Shown here: piece by piece, positions 17,809 to 26,244 of the stretch
Layout of the letters: the number at the start of each line of letters is the position of its first letter
How positions within the stretch are numbered: position 1 is the stretch's first letter
NCBI GenBank assembly: GCA_964609305.1
Contig: CAZSRK010000007.1
Coordinates: 1 to 58,059 of the forward strand
Direction: 5' to 3'
Length of the DNA: 58,059 nt
DNA from: CAKSXP01 sp964609305
GTDB taxonomy: Bacteria > Bacillota > Clostridia > Oscillospirales > Oscillospiraceae
The notes under the pieces: model-generated
Told to the model about the DNA's origin: nothing
Seen by the model: only the letters and a program-made list of their open reading frames with translations
Database searches by the model: none
Program-made: the position numbers and the translations under genes

Positions 17809-19644
17809 ATGAAAACCATCAAAGCAATCCTCTTTTATACCCCCGGTTCGCCAGGCCTTTACAGAAACCTGCACTGGACCCTCAACGCCCTCGCCCTGCT
17901 GATATGGTCGGCAGGGCTGGGCGTTGTCAGCCTGTTTTTTGCCAAGGGGCGCTATCCCAACGCCATCTTCTTCAGCTATTTTGACAAGCCGCTGATCATT
18001 ATCCTGAACCTGCTGCCGGTACTGCTTATCACGCTTCTCATCTTTTTCATCGGCAACAGGGTCTGGATAGCCATACTGGGCAGCGGCATCGTGGTCTTTG
18101 TGCCGACGATAATAAACCACATAAAGCTCGTGCTGCGCAACGACCCTATCCTCGCAACGGACATACGATATATTTCCGAGGCAGCAAACATAAGCTCCGG
18201 CTACAACATCATGATAAACCGGCACATGATGCTGACCATCGGCTTTATTATATTTGCGACTGTGCTCAGCTCGTTTCTGCTGCGCGCGCGCGTGCGCAGC
18301 GGACGGGCGCGGCTGATATGCATAGCGGCCGTCTGCCTTGTGTGCGCGGTCAGCTATGTCACGCTATACCGCAGCGATACCATATATGAATACACTGAGA
18401 ACCTTGATGATTCGATGTCTTACTGGTCAGACTCAGACCAATACGTGTGCCGCGGCTTCCTGTATCCCCTGCTGTACAGCACGAAGGAGCTGTCCGACGG
18501 CAGGCCCGAGGGCTATGACAGGGACGAGTCCGCCGCATACTACGCTTCATTTGACAGCGGAGACATCGCGGAGGATGAAAAGATAAACATCATCAGCATA
18601 ATGCTGGAGGCATACAACGACCTGAGCAAATTCGGTGTTCTGGATTTCACCGACGACCCGTATGAGTTCCTGCATGAGCTGCAGGCGGAGAGCGCCTATG
18701 GCGAGCTGGTTACAAACATCTTCTCCGGCGGAACGATAGATACGGAGCGCTGCTTCCTGACCGGTTCGACGCAGCTCATAGAATACCGCGCGCCGGTGTA
18801 CTCTCTGGCACGGTACTTTGACGAGCAGGGCTATCGCACGCAGTTCTGCCACACGGGGTTCGACTGGTTCTACAACCGCCGCAACGTGGCCGAGTACATG
18901 GGCTTTGAAGAGGCTTTTTTCTTCGAGGACAGGTATAACAACCCCAGTGGCGGCGCGATGAACGACGATGAGTTCATGCCCGACCTCATAACGCTGCTGG
19001 AGGATTCCGCAGCCGCGGGAGAGCCGTATTTCAACTTCTCCGTTACATACCAGAACCACGGCCCGTACAGCGATTCGGAGCTTGATCGCGAAAAGACCTA
19101 TATCGCCGAGGGCAGCGTCAGCACCGAGGCCTGGTATATCCTTAACAATTACCTGGCCGGCATCGCCGAGACGAACGAGGCTCTGCGCGCGCTGGTCGAC
19201 GGCCTGCGCGAGACGGACGAGCCGGTCGTACTCGTACTGTTCGGCGACCATAACCCCTGGCTTGGCGACAGCGCGTGGGTCTATGAGGAGCTTGGGATAA
19301 GCTTTGAGGGCGACGAGGGTTTTTACAACTACTACTGCACGCCGTGGCTTATCTGGGCAAACGACGCCGCGCGGGAGGTCATCGGCGACAGCTACGCCAC
19401 AGGCGACAGGGGCAGCTTCTCGCCCTGCTTCCTTTCAGCGGAGCTTTTCGACCTTCTCGGCTGGGAGGGCAGCGCGCAGATAAACGCCCTGCGCGCCCTG
19501 CGCGAGAGCGCGGACGTTGTACACGCGACCGGTATGGTGCGCGAGGACGGCGTCCTGACGACAGAGCCTTCGGCCGGGACGGCGGAAAAGATAGAAGATT
19601 ACAAGAAGCTTGAGTACTATCTGCGAAAGGACGCGCTCAACTGA
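17809..19644 (+). CDS. LTA-synthase-like membrane sulfatase-fold phosphotransferase
   Basis: Relatives polymerise glycerol-phosphate into lipoteichoic acid or transfer it to other surface polymers outside the membrane. The 611-residue protein has five predicted membrane segments in its first ~185 residues, then an extracellular sulfatase-fold domain. Catalytic features correspond to LtaS: metal glutamate E267 in MLEAYND, the likely nucleophile T309 in SGGTIDTE, and D480-H481 in FGDHNPW. Spacing is close to the Staphylococcus enzyme (E255, T300, D475-H476). It starts three bases after glyS, without a clear ribosome site, and is followed one base later by a small membrane protein. True substrate is uncertain; MdoB-like transferases share these motifs. 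Confidence 0.82.
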   Translation: MKTIKAILFYTPGSPGLYRNLHWTLNALALLIWSAGLGVVSLFFAKGRYPNAIFFSYFDKPLIIILNLLPVLLITLLIFFIGNRVWIAILGSGIVVFVPTIINHIKLVLRNDPILATDIRYISEAANISSGYNIMINRHMMLTIGFIIFATVLSSFLLRARVRSGRARLICIAAVCLVCAVSYVTLYRSDTIYEYTENLDDSMSYWSDSDQYVCRGFLYPLLYSTKELSDGRPEGYDRDESAAYYASFDSGDIAEDEKINIISIMLEAYNDLSKFGVLDFTDDPYEFLHELQAESAYGELVTNIFSGGTIDTERCFLTGSTQLIEYRAPVYSLARYFDEQGYRTQFCHTGFDWFYNRRNVAEYMGFEEAFFFEDRYNNPSGGAMNDDEFMPDLITLLEDSAAAGEPYFNFSVTYQNHGPYSDSELDREKTYIAEGSVSTEAWYILNNYLAGIAETNEALRALVDGLRETDEPVVLVLFGDHNPWLGDSAWVYEELGISFEGDEGFYNYYCTPWLIWANDAAREVIGDSYATGDRGSFSPCFLSAELFDLLGWEGSAQINALRALRESADVVHATGMVREDGVLTTEPSAGTAEKIEDYKKLEYYLRKDALN

Positions 19645-19645
19645 T

Positions 19646-19990
19646 ATGGGAGAGGAGTTTGTAAGGAAAATACGTCCGGTCGGCTGCGTGATGTTCATAC
19701 TCCTGGCCATACTTGTCGCGGCCGTGTGCCTGACTGCCGGGCGCGACCCGATAAAGGGATATAAGCCGCCGCAGTCGGACGAATATTATGCCCAGCATCT
19801 CGACGAGCTGCAGGAAGAGCTGGAGGCAAACGTGTTCCCGCATCTGGAGGGCGTGATGGGCAGCCGTGTTGAGAACGACGTACTGGTGGTCGAGCTGGAC
19901 ACGAACCATTTTGCCGTAACCCGATCGGCGCTGCTGTGTTACTACGGGCAGGAGCTTTTTGAGCTCGTACGTGTGGAGACCGGCGGCTGA
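19646..19990 (+). CDS. Small single-pass membrane protein of unknown function
   Basis: This 114-residue protein has a short basic N-terminus, one membrane segment (about residues 13-31, GCVMFILLAILVAAVCLTA) and an ~80-residue outside domain with EYYAQHLDELQEELEANVFPHLE, a probable helix, and a strand-rich end. I do not recognise a family. The ATG at 19646 is two bases after the stop of the LTA-synthase-like gene, so it is probably translated with it and may assist it. A terminator follows at 20028. Confidence 0.7.
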   Translation: MGEEFVRKIRPVGCVMFILLAILVAAVCLTAGRDPIKGYKPPQSDEYYAQHLDELQEELEANVFPHLEGVMGSRVENDVLVVELDTNHFAVTRSALLCYYGQELFELVRVETGG

Positions 19991-20027
19991 CTGCCGTCAG
20001 CACAGAAGGAAATGTTTTTACGGGACG

Positions 20028-20075
20028 CACCCCACCCCCGGACAGCATAGCACGCTGCCCGAGGGTGGGGTGTTT
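20028..20075 (+). terminator. Hairpin terminator after the glyS/LTA-synthase transcript
   Basis: CACCCCACCC (20028-20037) pairs perfectly with GGGTGGGGTG (20063-20072) around a 25-base loop and is followed by TTTC. The T-run is short, so termination may be partial. Confidence 0.55.
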
Positions 20076-20183
20076 CAGCAGTTTGCCGGCGATATATAAA
20101 AACGCACGGCTTCGGAGAAGCGGCGCTTTTTCGGGCTGCGCGCAATAATTTACCGGGCGTTCAAATAAAATTGCGCGTCTTTG

Positions 20184-20213
20184 TTGATATTGCGGTGCGG
20201 AACGTGATACAAT
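20184..20213 (+). promoter_or_regulatory. Promoter of the ymdB-led operon
   Basis: TTGATA (20184-20189), an 18-base spacer and TACAAT (20208-20213) place transcription start near 20220, just before the GGAAAGGA site at 20227. This also favours the start codon at 20246 over the upstream ATG at 20222. Confidence 0.6.
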
Positions 20214-20245
20214 ATTTTAACATGACGGAAAGGAACCCGCTGGAA

Positions 20246-21019
20246 ATGATCGTGAACATTCTCGCGGTGGGCGACGTCTGCGGGGAGGCGGGGCTTCGCT
20301 TTCTCGAAAGACATCTAAAGCCGCTGAAAAAAATGAAAAATATAGGCTTTTGTGTCGTTAACGGCGAAAACGCCAATGTCGTCGGGGCGACTCCGGAACA
20401 GTGTGAGCGTATCCTCGGCGCGGGCGCGGACGTCGTGACTCTGGGCAACCACACCTGGACGCGCTATGAGCTGCAGCCATATCTAGATGAATCCGCGCGC
20501 ACGCTGCGCCCGGCGAATTTCGCCCCGCAGTGCCCGGGCCGCGGCTGGGCTGAGTACAACACGGCCTTCGGCCGCGTGGGCGTTTTGAATCTCATGGGCC
20601 GTTTTGCTCTCGACTCAAACACGGACAATCCCTTCGTTATCGCCGACGGGATACTCAGCGGCGATCTGCCAAAGATCGTGCTCGTGGACATGCACGCGGA
20701 GGGGACGAGCGAAAAGCTTGCCATGGGGTTTTTCCTTGAAGGCCGCGCGAGCGTCGTATGGGGCACGCACACGCATGTGCAGACCTCCGATGCGCAGGTG
20801 CTCGACGGCGGCACAGGGTATATAACCGACCTGGGCATGACCGGCCCGGCTGTATCCGTGCTCGGCATAGACCCCACGCAGTCGGTAAATAAATTTCTGG
20901 GTGACCCGCCGCGGCGGTACAAGCCCGCCTCCGGCGACTGCAAGATGGAATGCGCCGTCTTTGGCGTGGAGACCGAGAGCGGGCGCTGCATCAGCGCGGA
21001 GGCATTGAGGATAATGTGA
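20246..21019 (+). CDS. ymdB: YmdB-family metallophosphoesterase (TIGR00282)
   Basis: YmdB of Bacillus hydrolyses 2',3'-cyclic AMP and influences biofilm and sporulation decisions. The 257-residue protein has the di-iron site motifs LAVGDVCGEAG, VVNGENAN, VTLGNHTW and the C-terminal WGTHTHVQTSDAQVL, in order. The start chosen is the ATG at 20246 (MIVNILAVGDV), with GGAAAGGA twelve bases upstream; the frame is open further back, but the promoter and site position argue against longer forms. It heads a long operon and is one base from the nuclease gene that follows. The family is secure; the physiological substrate here is inferred from Bacillus. Confidence 0.9.
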   Translation: MIVNILAVGDVCGEAGLRFLERHLKPLKKMKNIGFCVVNGENANVVGATPEQCERILGAGADVVTLGNHTWTRYELQPYLDESARTLRPANFAPQCPGRGWAEYNTAFGRVGVLNLMGRFALDSNTDNPFVIADGILSGDLPKIVLVDMHAEGTSEKLAMGFFLEGRASVVWGTHTHVQTSDAQVLDGGTGYITDLGMTGPAVSVLGIDPTQSVNKFLGDPPRRYKPASGDCKMECAVFGVETESGRCISAEALRIM

Positions 21020-21020
21020 A

Positions 21021-22139
21021 ATGGAAAAGACGATAAAGATACTGCACGCAGCCGACCTGCATCTCGATTCCCCGTTCGAGGGGCTTGACGAGGAGAAGGC
21101 CGCGCAGCGCCGCGCGGAACAGCGCGAGACGCTGCACCGCATAGCGGAATATGCAAAACTGTCAAATGCTGACCTCGTCCTGCTGGCCGGCGATCTGCTC
21201 GACGGAGACGGGGTCTACCGCGAGAGCGCGCAGGCGCTGTGCGCCGCACTGGGCGAAATAGACGCGCCGGTGTTCATATCGCCGGGCAACCACGACCCGT
21301 ATACGGGCTCCTGCGTCTATGCGACCGCTTCACTGCCGGATAATGTGCACGTTTTCACCCGCAGGGAGATCGAGTGTGTCGAGCTGACCGAGCTGAGCCT
21401 GCGCGTCTGGGGCGCGGCCTTTACCGACCGGTTTGAAAAGGGGCTGCTCGGCGGTTTCGAGGCCGAAAAAAGACCGGATACGCTGGATATAATGGTCATT
21501 CACGGCGATGTTGGTGCGCCAAAAAGCCCCTATAACCCGATATCCGAGGATGATATCCGCCGCAGCGGGATGGACTATATCGCGCTGGGCCATGTGCACG
21601 GGTACAGCGGCCTGTGCCGTGTAGGCGATACATATTTTGCATACCCCGGCTGCGCCGAGGGCCGCGGTTTTGACGAGTGCGGCGAAAAGGGCGTCATTCT
21701 GGCAGACGTCTCGGCCTCAGGCACGAGTATAAGGTTCGTGCCCGTATGCCTGCGGCGATACGAGACGCTGGATGTGGATCTTACAAACGTGCCGGAGGGG
21801 GTTTCCGCTCTTGACGCGCTTGAGGCCGTGCTGCCCGGTGACACGGATGGGGACATATACCGCATCACCTTTACCGGCAGCGCCTGGGAGGCACCCGATC
21901 TGCGTCAGGCGCAGGCCCGGCTGACCAGCCGGTTTTTCAATCTGCGCCTGCGTGACAGGACGGGCATAAGGCGCGAAGTCTGGGAAAAATGCGGCGAGGA
22001 CACGCTGCGCGGCCTGTTCCTTACCCGGCTGAGGGAGGCTTTCGACCGGGCGCAGAGCGAAGAAGAGCGCGAGACGATCACACTTGCCGCGCGCTACGGG
22101 CTGGCCGCGCTGGACAACGGCGAGGGCCCTTCACTGTGA
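21021..22139 (+). CDS. SbcD/YhaO-like metallophosphoesterase (DNA repair nuclease type)
   Basis: The 372-residue protein belongs to the Mre11/SbcD superfamily, whose members cut DNA ends with an SbcC/Rad50-type ATPase partner. Motifs in order are LHAADLHLDSPF, LLAGDLLDG, FISPGNHDPY, MVIHGD and ALGHVHGY, covering the two-metal site. A C-terminal part (about residues 255-372) of alternating strands and helices would be the cap and partner-binding region. It lies one base after ymdB and 16 bases before the YhaN-like ATPase, the usual YhaO-YhaN pairing. Function is inferred; B. subtilis YhaO is the nearest named relative I recognise. Confidence 0.87.
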   Translation: MEKTIKILHAADLHLDSPFEGLDEEKAAQRRAEQRETLHRIAEYAKLSNADLVLLAGDLLDGDGVYRESAQALCAALGEIDAPVFISPGNHDPYTGSCVYATASLPDNVHVFTRREIECVELTELSLRVWGAAFTDRFEKGLLGGFEAEKRPDTLDIMVIHGDVGAPKSPYNPISEDDIRRSGMDYIALGHVHGYSGLCRVGDTYFAYPGCAEGRGFDECGEKGVILADVSASGTSIRFVPVCLRRYETLDVDLTNVPEGVSALDALEAVLPGDTDGDIYRITFTGSAWEAPDLRQAQARLTSRFFNLRLRDRTGIRREVWEKCGEDTLRGLFLTRLREAFDRAQSEEERETITLAARYGLAALDNGEGPSL

Positions 22140-22155
22140 CGGGAGGCGCTGGTAT

Positions 22156-24090
22156 ATGAAAATCAAAAAACTCAGCGCGGACTTCGGTCTGCTAGAGGGC
22201 GCCGTGCTGGAGCTTCAGGATGGCCTGACGATAGTCGAAAAACCCAATGAGGAGGGGAAATCGACATGGTGCGCCTTTATCCGTGCGATGCTCTATGGAG
22301 TCTCAAGTTCCGAGCGCGCCAGGGCCGGGCACCAGCCGGACAAGGTCAGATATGCGCCCTGGTCCGGCCGGCCGATGCGCGGGGAGATGGAGTTTGAGTT
22401 CCGCGGACAGGACCTGACGATCACGCGTTCGACCCGCTCAGCCGCTGCGCCTATGCGCGAGTTTTCCGCCGTGTATACGGGCACGGGCGAACCCTTCCCC
22501 GGCCTGACGGGCGCGAACGCGGGCGAGACACTGACCGGCGCTACCCGCGAGGTCTTCGAGCGCAGCGCGTTTATCAGACAGGCGAATGTCGCCGTATCCG
22601 GCTCCCCTGAGCTTGAAACGCGCATAGCTTCGCTCGTCTCCTCCGGAAGCGAGGACGAGTGCTGGAGCGAGGCGGACTCCCGCCTGCGCGCATGGCAGCG
22701 TGCGCGGCGATGGAACCGGCGCGGGAGGATACCCGAGCTGGAAAACGAGATAGAAAGCAAAAACGAGCTTTTGTACTCCCTTAAAGATGCAGGGCAGCGG
22801 CGCGACCGGCTGCGCCAGGAGCTTGCTTACGCGCAGGCGCAGCTTCCGGAGATACAGACGCAGATAGCCGCCGAGAGAAAGGAGCTTCGCCGCTCCGCGC
22901 TCGAGCGCCTGCACGAAAACCGGCGGCGCCTGCGCGAGGGCGAGACGCAGCTGAATGAGGCGCTCAAGCGGCGTACACAGGCCAGCGCGGAGCTTGACAC
23001 ACTGCCTTTCAGTTACACGGACACTCCCAAGCAGGCCGGAGAGCGGGCCGGCAAAGACGCCGCCGAGGCGCGCGAGCTGGGAAAACGCGCGGAAAAGGTC
23101 CTGCCCGCCGCCCTGTTTGCTATACCGGCGGTGCTTCTGGTCCTGTCGGTTTTGTGTGCGTTTGCCGCGTGGCAGATAGCTGTGGCAGGAGCCGTTTTGA
23201 GCATTGCCTGCGCCGCCGTCATATTCGTGCTGCGCAGCAGAGCCTCAGCGCAGGCGTTAAAGAGCGGGCAGGGGAGAGCGGATATACTGAAAAGATATTC
23301 TGCCGATGACGAAGCCGGCATAATCCGCCGCGCGGAGGAGTTTGCCCGGGAGAAGCAGGCCGAAGCCGAGGCCGAAAGGGCTGTCTCCGAGGCGGAAAAA
23401 AGCCTCAGCCGGCTGCGCGCCATACAGGAGGAGAGCGAGGCGGACATACTTTCGCAGCTCGATATCAGTGATTCAAGCCGTAAGCTCGCCAAAGCACAGG
23501 CAGACATCGCCCTGCTGCGTGAAAACCTGGCCAAGGCCGAAGGCGGGCTTGACGTTCTGGGCGACCCGCTGGTGATAAACAGCGAAAAGCGTGAGCTGGA
23601 GGATAAGCTGTCCGAGCTCACAAAGCAATATGAGGCTCTGGGACTGGCCGTGTCCGCATTGTCGCAGGCCAATACTGAGATGCAGACCCGCTTTTCTCCG
23701 GCGCTCGGCCGGCGTGCCGGCGAGCTGTTTTCAAGACTGACCGGCGGGAAGTACGAGGATCTGAGCATAAGCCGGGACTTTGCCGCGCAGGTGCGCGAAA
23801 AGGACTCCGTCACCGCGAGAAGCAGCCTGTTCCTGAGCGCGGGAGCGCAGGATCAGATGTATCTGGCGCTGCGCCTTGCCGTATGCGAGCTCGTGCTCGA
23901 CGGTGAGGAGACCTGTCCCATAATTCTCGACGACGCGCTGTGCACATTTGACGACGAGCGCATGGCCCGGGCGATGGAGCTTCTGCTCGAGCTGTCCGAA
24001 AAGCGGCAGATTATTCTCTTCACCTGTCAGGGCAGGGAGAGGGCATATATGGAATCAAGAGGTATCCCAAATGGAAAAAACGCCAAATAA
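22156..24090 (+). CDS. YhaN-like AAA/SMC-type ATPase with internal membrane segments
   Basis: This is the ATPase partner of the preceding nuclease. The 644-residue chain starts MKIKKLSADFGLLEGA and has a Walker A-like PNEEGKSTWCAFIRAML (about residues 33-49). A long coiled coil is interrupted by two hydrophobic segments (about residues 315-363, beginning LPAALFAIPAVLLVLSVLCAF). The C-terminus has the signature LSAGAQDQMYLALRLAVCEL and Walker B CPIILDDALCTFDD. Membrane segments inside the coil occur in YhaN relatives; this copy is clearly shorter than the ~960 residues of the Bacillus protein. The start at 22156 follows GGGAGG (22141-22146). It overlaps the next gene by 20 bases. Confidence 0.85.
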   Translation: MKIKKLSADFGLLEGAVLELQDGLTIVEKPNEEGKSTWCAFIRAMLYGVSSSERARAGHQPDKVRYAPWSGRPMRGEMEFEFRGQDLTITRSTRSAAAPMREFSAVYTGTGEPFPGLTGANAGETLTGATREVFERSAFIRQANVAVSGSPELETRIASLVSSGSEDECWSEADSRLRAWQRARRWNRRGRIPELENEIESKNELLYSLKDAGQRRDRLRQELAYAQAQLPEIQTQIAAERKELRRSALERLHENRRRLREGETQLNEALKRRTQASAELDTLPFSYTDTPKQAGERAGKDAAEARELGKRAEKVLPAALFAIPAVLLVLSVLCAFAAWQIAVAGAVLSIACAAVIFVLRSRASAQALKSGQGRADILKRYSADDEAGIIRRAEEFAREKQAEAEAERAVSEAEKSLSRLRAIQEESEADILSQLDISDSSRKLAKAQADIALLRENLAKAEGGLDVLGDPLVINSEKRELEDKLSELTKQYEALGLAVSALSQANTEMQTRFSPALGRRAGELFSRLTGGKYEDLSISRDFAAQVREKDSVTARSSLFLSAGAQDQMYLALRLAVCELVLDGEETCPIILDDALCTFDDERMARAMELLLELSEKRQIILFTCQGRERAYMESRGIPNGKNAK

Positions 24091-25090
24091 ACGCGCGAAA
24101 AGAGCCGTTTTCCGTGCCTGTGCAGCGATACTAGCGGCTGTGATACTGCTCGTGGTAACAGGCTTTGCTTTCGTGGACATGCTGCGCGGGTCGGAGTTCG
24201 TATCTGATATCACGCAGCTTTCCGCCGGCGATTATGTGACGACGAATGTGGATATGATCCTCGGCTATTTCGCCGAGGAATACAACGGCAGCGACGAGGT
24301 CACGGCACTTTACGCCGTCGTTCCCTGTGACCAGTACTTTGCCGTCGTTATCCTGCCGGAGAGGTATTTCGACTCGGCCGACGTCATCTATGACTCGACC
24401 TACGCCTTTATAAACGGAGAGACGGCGGCTGTAAACGACTATATCCTTGTCACCGGCACGGCGGAAGAACTCACGGGCGATACCAGCGCCATGTTTTATG
24501 ACTGGTTTGGCCTGAACAAGGACTGGATGACTGAAGCAGGACTGATAGACTCCGAGGTCGAGGATTACGCAAACCATCTGTCCCTGATTGCGCTGCGCGT
24601 GGACAGGACGGGCCGGCTTTCCACCTCGTGGTCTCTGGCGCTGTCCGCTGTGGCCTGGGCTCTTCTGATGTACGCGATGATCGTGTTTTTGCGCCTGTCG
24701 CTGGGTAAATATGCGCCGGCGGGGTCCGGCGACAAGCCTGGAGAAGGCGAAAACGCGGAAAAATCGGAAAAACCGAAACGGTCATTCAGGCTGAGAAAAG
24801 CGAAAGCGCCCGAAAAGCCACAGGAATCTGAAGCGTCCGGAAAAGCCGAAAATCCCGGCACCGATGAATACTCCGATCCGACCGGGGCCTCTGCGGCTGA
24901 AAAGGAGCCTGAAGTGTCCGGAGAGGATGGAAAAGACGCAGATGACGGGAAAGCTGATTCTCCGGAGCGCACCGGGTCGGGAAAAAGGCCCGAAGCGGCC
25001 GAGGCATCTTTGGATGAAAAACAGGCAGAACAGCCAGAGGGGCCGGATGAGAACGGAGACGACGTTTTGCCGAAGGAGGAACAGCTTTGA
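24071..25090 (+). CDS. Two-pass membrane protein with long charged C-terminal tail, unknown function
   Basis: The 339-residue protein has membrane helices near residues 11-34 and 188-209, with an ~150-residue domain between them that is probably outside. The cytoplasmic tail (about 210-339) is low-complexity, rich in K, E, P, S and D, with KSEKPKRSFRLRKAKAPEKP at its start and a strongly acidic second half. I do not recognise a family. The ATG at 24071 lies within the end of the YhaN-like gene, so translation is coupled. Its own end contains the ribosome site for the next gene. A membrane adaptor for the nuclease/ATPase pair is conceivable, but that is only inference from position. Confidence 0.75.
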   Translation: MEKTPNKRAKRAVFRACAAILAAVILLVVTGFAFVDMLRGSEFVSDITQLSAGDYVTTNVDMILGYFAEEYNGSDEVTALYAVVPCDQYFAVVILPERYFDSADVIYDSTYAFINGETAAVNDYILVTGTAEELTGDTSAMFYDWFGLNKDWMTEAGLIDSEVEDYANHLSLIALRVDRTGRLSTSWSLALSAVAWALLMYAMIVFLRLSLGKYAPAGSGDKPGEGENAEKSEKPKRSFRLRKAKAPEKPQESEASGKAENPGTDEYSDPTGASAAEKEPEVSGEDGKDADDGKADSPERTGSGKRPEAAEASLDEKQAEQPEGPDENGDDVLPKEEQL

Positions 25091-26208
25091 AGCTTGATAT
25101 GTGCGCCCCCTGTCTGTTCGGCCTTGAAGGCCCGCTGTCCGGCGAGCTTAAACGCATGGGGATGGAGCAGGTGCACGCCGAAAACGGACGTGTGCGCTTT
25201 TCCGGTACTCAGTGGGATCTGGCAAAGGCGAATATCCGCCTGCGCTTCGGCGAGCGCGTGCTCATCGAGCTGGGGACCTTTCCCGCGGAGAGCTTCGATA
25301 TGCTCTTTGAGGGGGTCAGGGCTCTGCCCTGGGAGGAGCTCATCCCCGGAAACGGAGCCTTTCCGGTCAAGGGCCACTGCCTGGACAGCCGGCTTGAGAG
25401 TGTTCCGTCCTGTCAGAAGATAATAAAAAAGGCTGTCGTCAGCCGCATGTCACAGCATTACGGTATAGAGTGGTTCCGCGAGGACGGCGAAACATATCAG
25501 ATACAGTTTGCCATTATGAAGGACAGGGCGCATCTGTATCTTGACACCAGCGGCGCGGGCCTTCACAAGCGGGGCTACCGTCCCGGGAACTCGCCGGCGC
25601 CGCTGCGTGAGACTCTCGCTTCCGCACTGGTGGACCTTGCGCGCTACCGCGGCAGGGGCGAATTCTGCGACCCGTTCTGCGGCAGCGGAACAATAGCCAT
25701 TGAGGCGGCGCTGGCCGCAAAGGGCCGCGCGCCGGGCCTGAACCGGGCGTTTTCCGCCGAAAAATGGGGCTGCTTCGACCCGAGGATATGGCGGCAGGCC
25801 CGGCAGGAGGCCAGGGACAGGGAGTTTAACGGAGAGTATGTCGTCCTCGCCTCGGACATAGACCCGGGGGCCGTGCTCTCGGCGCAGGAAAACGCACGGC
25901 GTGCCGGAGTTGGGGACATCGTGCGCTTCTCCGTCGCGGACGCGGCGAAGTTTGACCGGGGCACGGACGACGGCGTTATAGTTACAAACCCGCCCTACGG
26001 CGAGCGGCTGATGGAAAAGCGCTCGGCCGAGGCTCTCTACCGCGATTTTGGCCAGGCGCTGCGGGCGCTCGGCGAAAACGACGGATGGAGGAAATATATT
26101 CTGACCTCGCACACGGAGTTTGAGCGGGCCTTCGGCCGGCAGGCCGACAGGAGAAGGAAGCTCTATAACGGTATGCTCAAATGCGAGCTGTACATGTACT
26201 TTCGCTGA
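25087..26208 (+). CDS. THUMP-domain class I SAM-dependent RNA methyltransferase (RlmL/YpsC-like)
   Basis: Relatives make N2-methylguanosine in 23S rRNA. The 373-residue protein has an N-terminal ferredoxin-like/THUMP region (about 1-160, CAPCLFGLEGPLSGELKRMG). The methyltransferase core carries LHKRGYR...APLRETLA, the SAM loop CDPFCGSGTIAIEAAL, ASDIDPGAVLSAQENARRAG and the catalytic VTNPPYGERL. The start is a TTG at 25087 inside the stop of the preceding gene (TTTGA): AAGGAGG ends seven bases upstream, and no in-frame ATG is nearby before the conserved start. Length matches YpsC-type proteins. Target nucleotide is inferred from family. Confidence 0.9.
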   Translation: MKLDMCAPCLFGLEGPLSGELKRMGMEQVHAENGRVRFSGTQWDLAKANIRLRFGERVLIELGTFPAESFDMLFEGVRALPWEELIPGNGAFPVKGHCLDSRLESVPSCQKIIKKAVVSRMSQHYGIEWFREDGETYQIQFAIMKDRAHLYLDTSGAGLHKRGYRPGNSPAPLRETLASALVDLARYRGRGEFCDPFCGSGTIAIEAALAAKGRAPGLNRAFSAEKWGCFDPRIWRQARQEARDREFNGEYVVLASDIDPGAVLSAQENARRAGVGDIVRFSVADAAKFDRGTDDGVIVTNPPYGERLMEKRSAEALYRDFGQALRALGENDGWRKYILTSHTEFERAFGRQADRRRKLYNGMLKCELYMYFR

Positions 26209-26244
26209 CCGGGAGTGGCCCGGGACTGCAACGGGGGAAGCGAT

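Noticed and set aside
16294..18225. 643-residue minus-strand open frame opposite glyS and the start of the LTA-synthase gene
   Set aside because: Antisense to two well-supported genes, no recognisable motif; long shadow frames are expected at this GC content.
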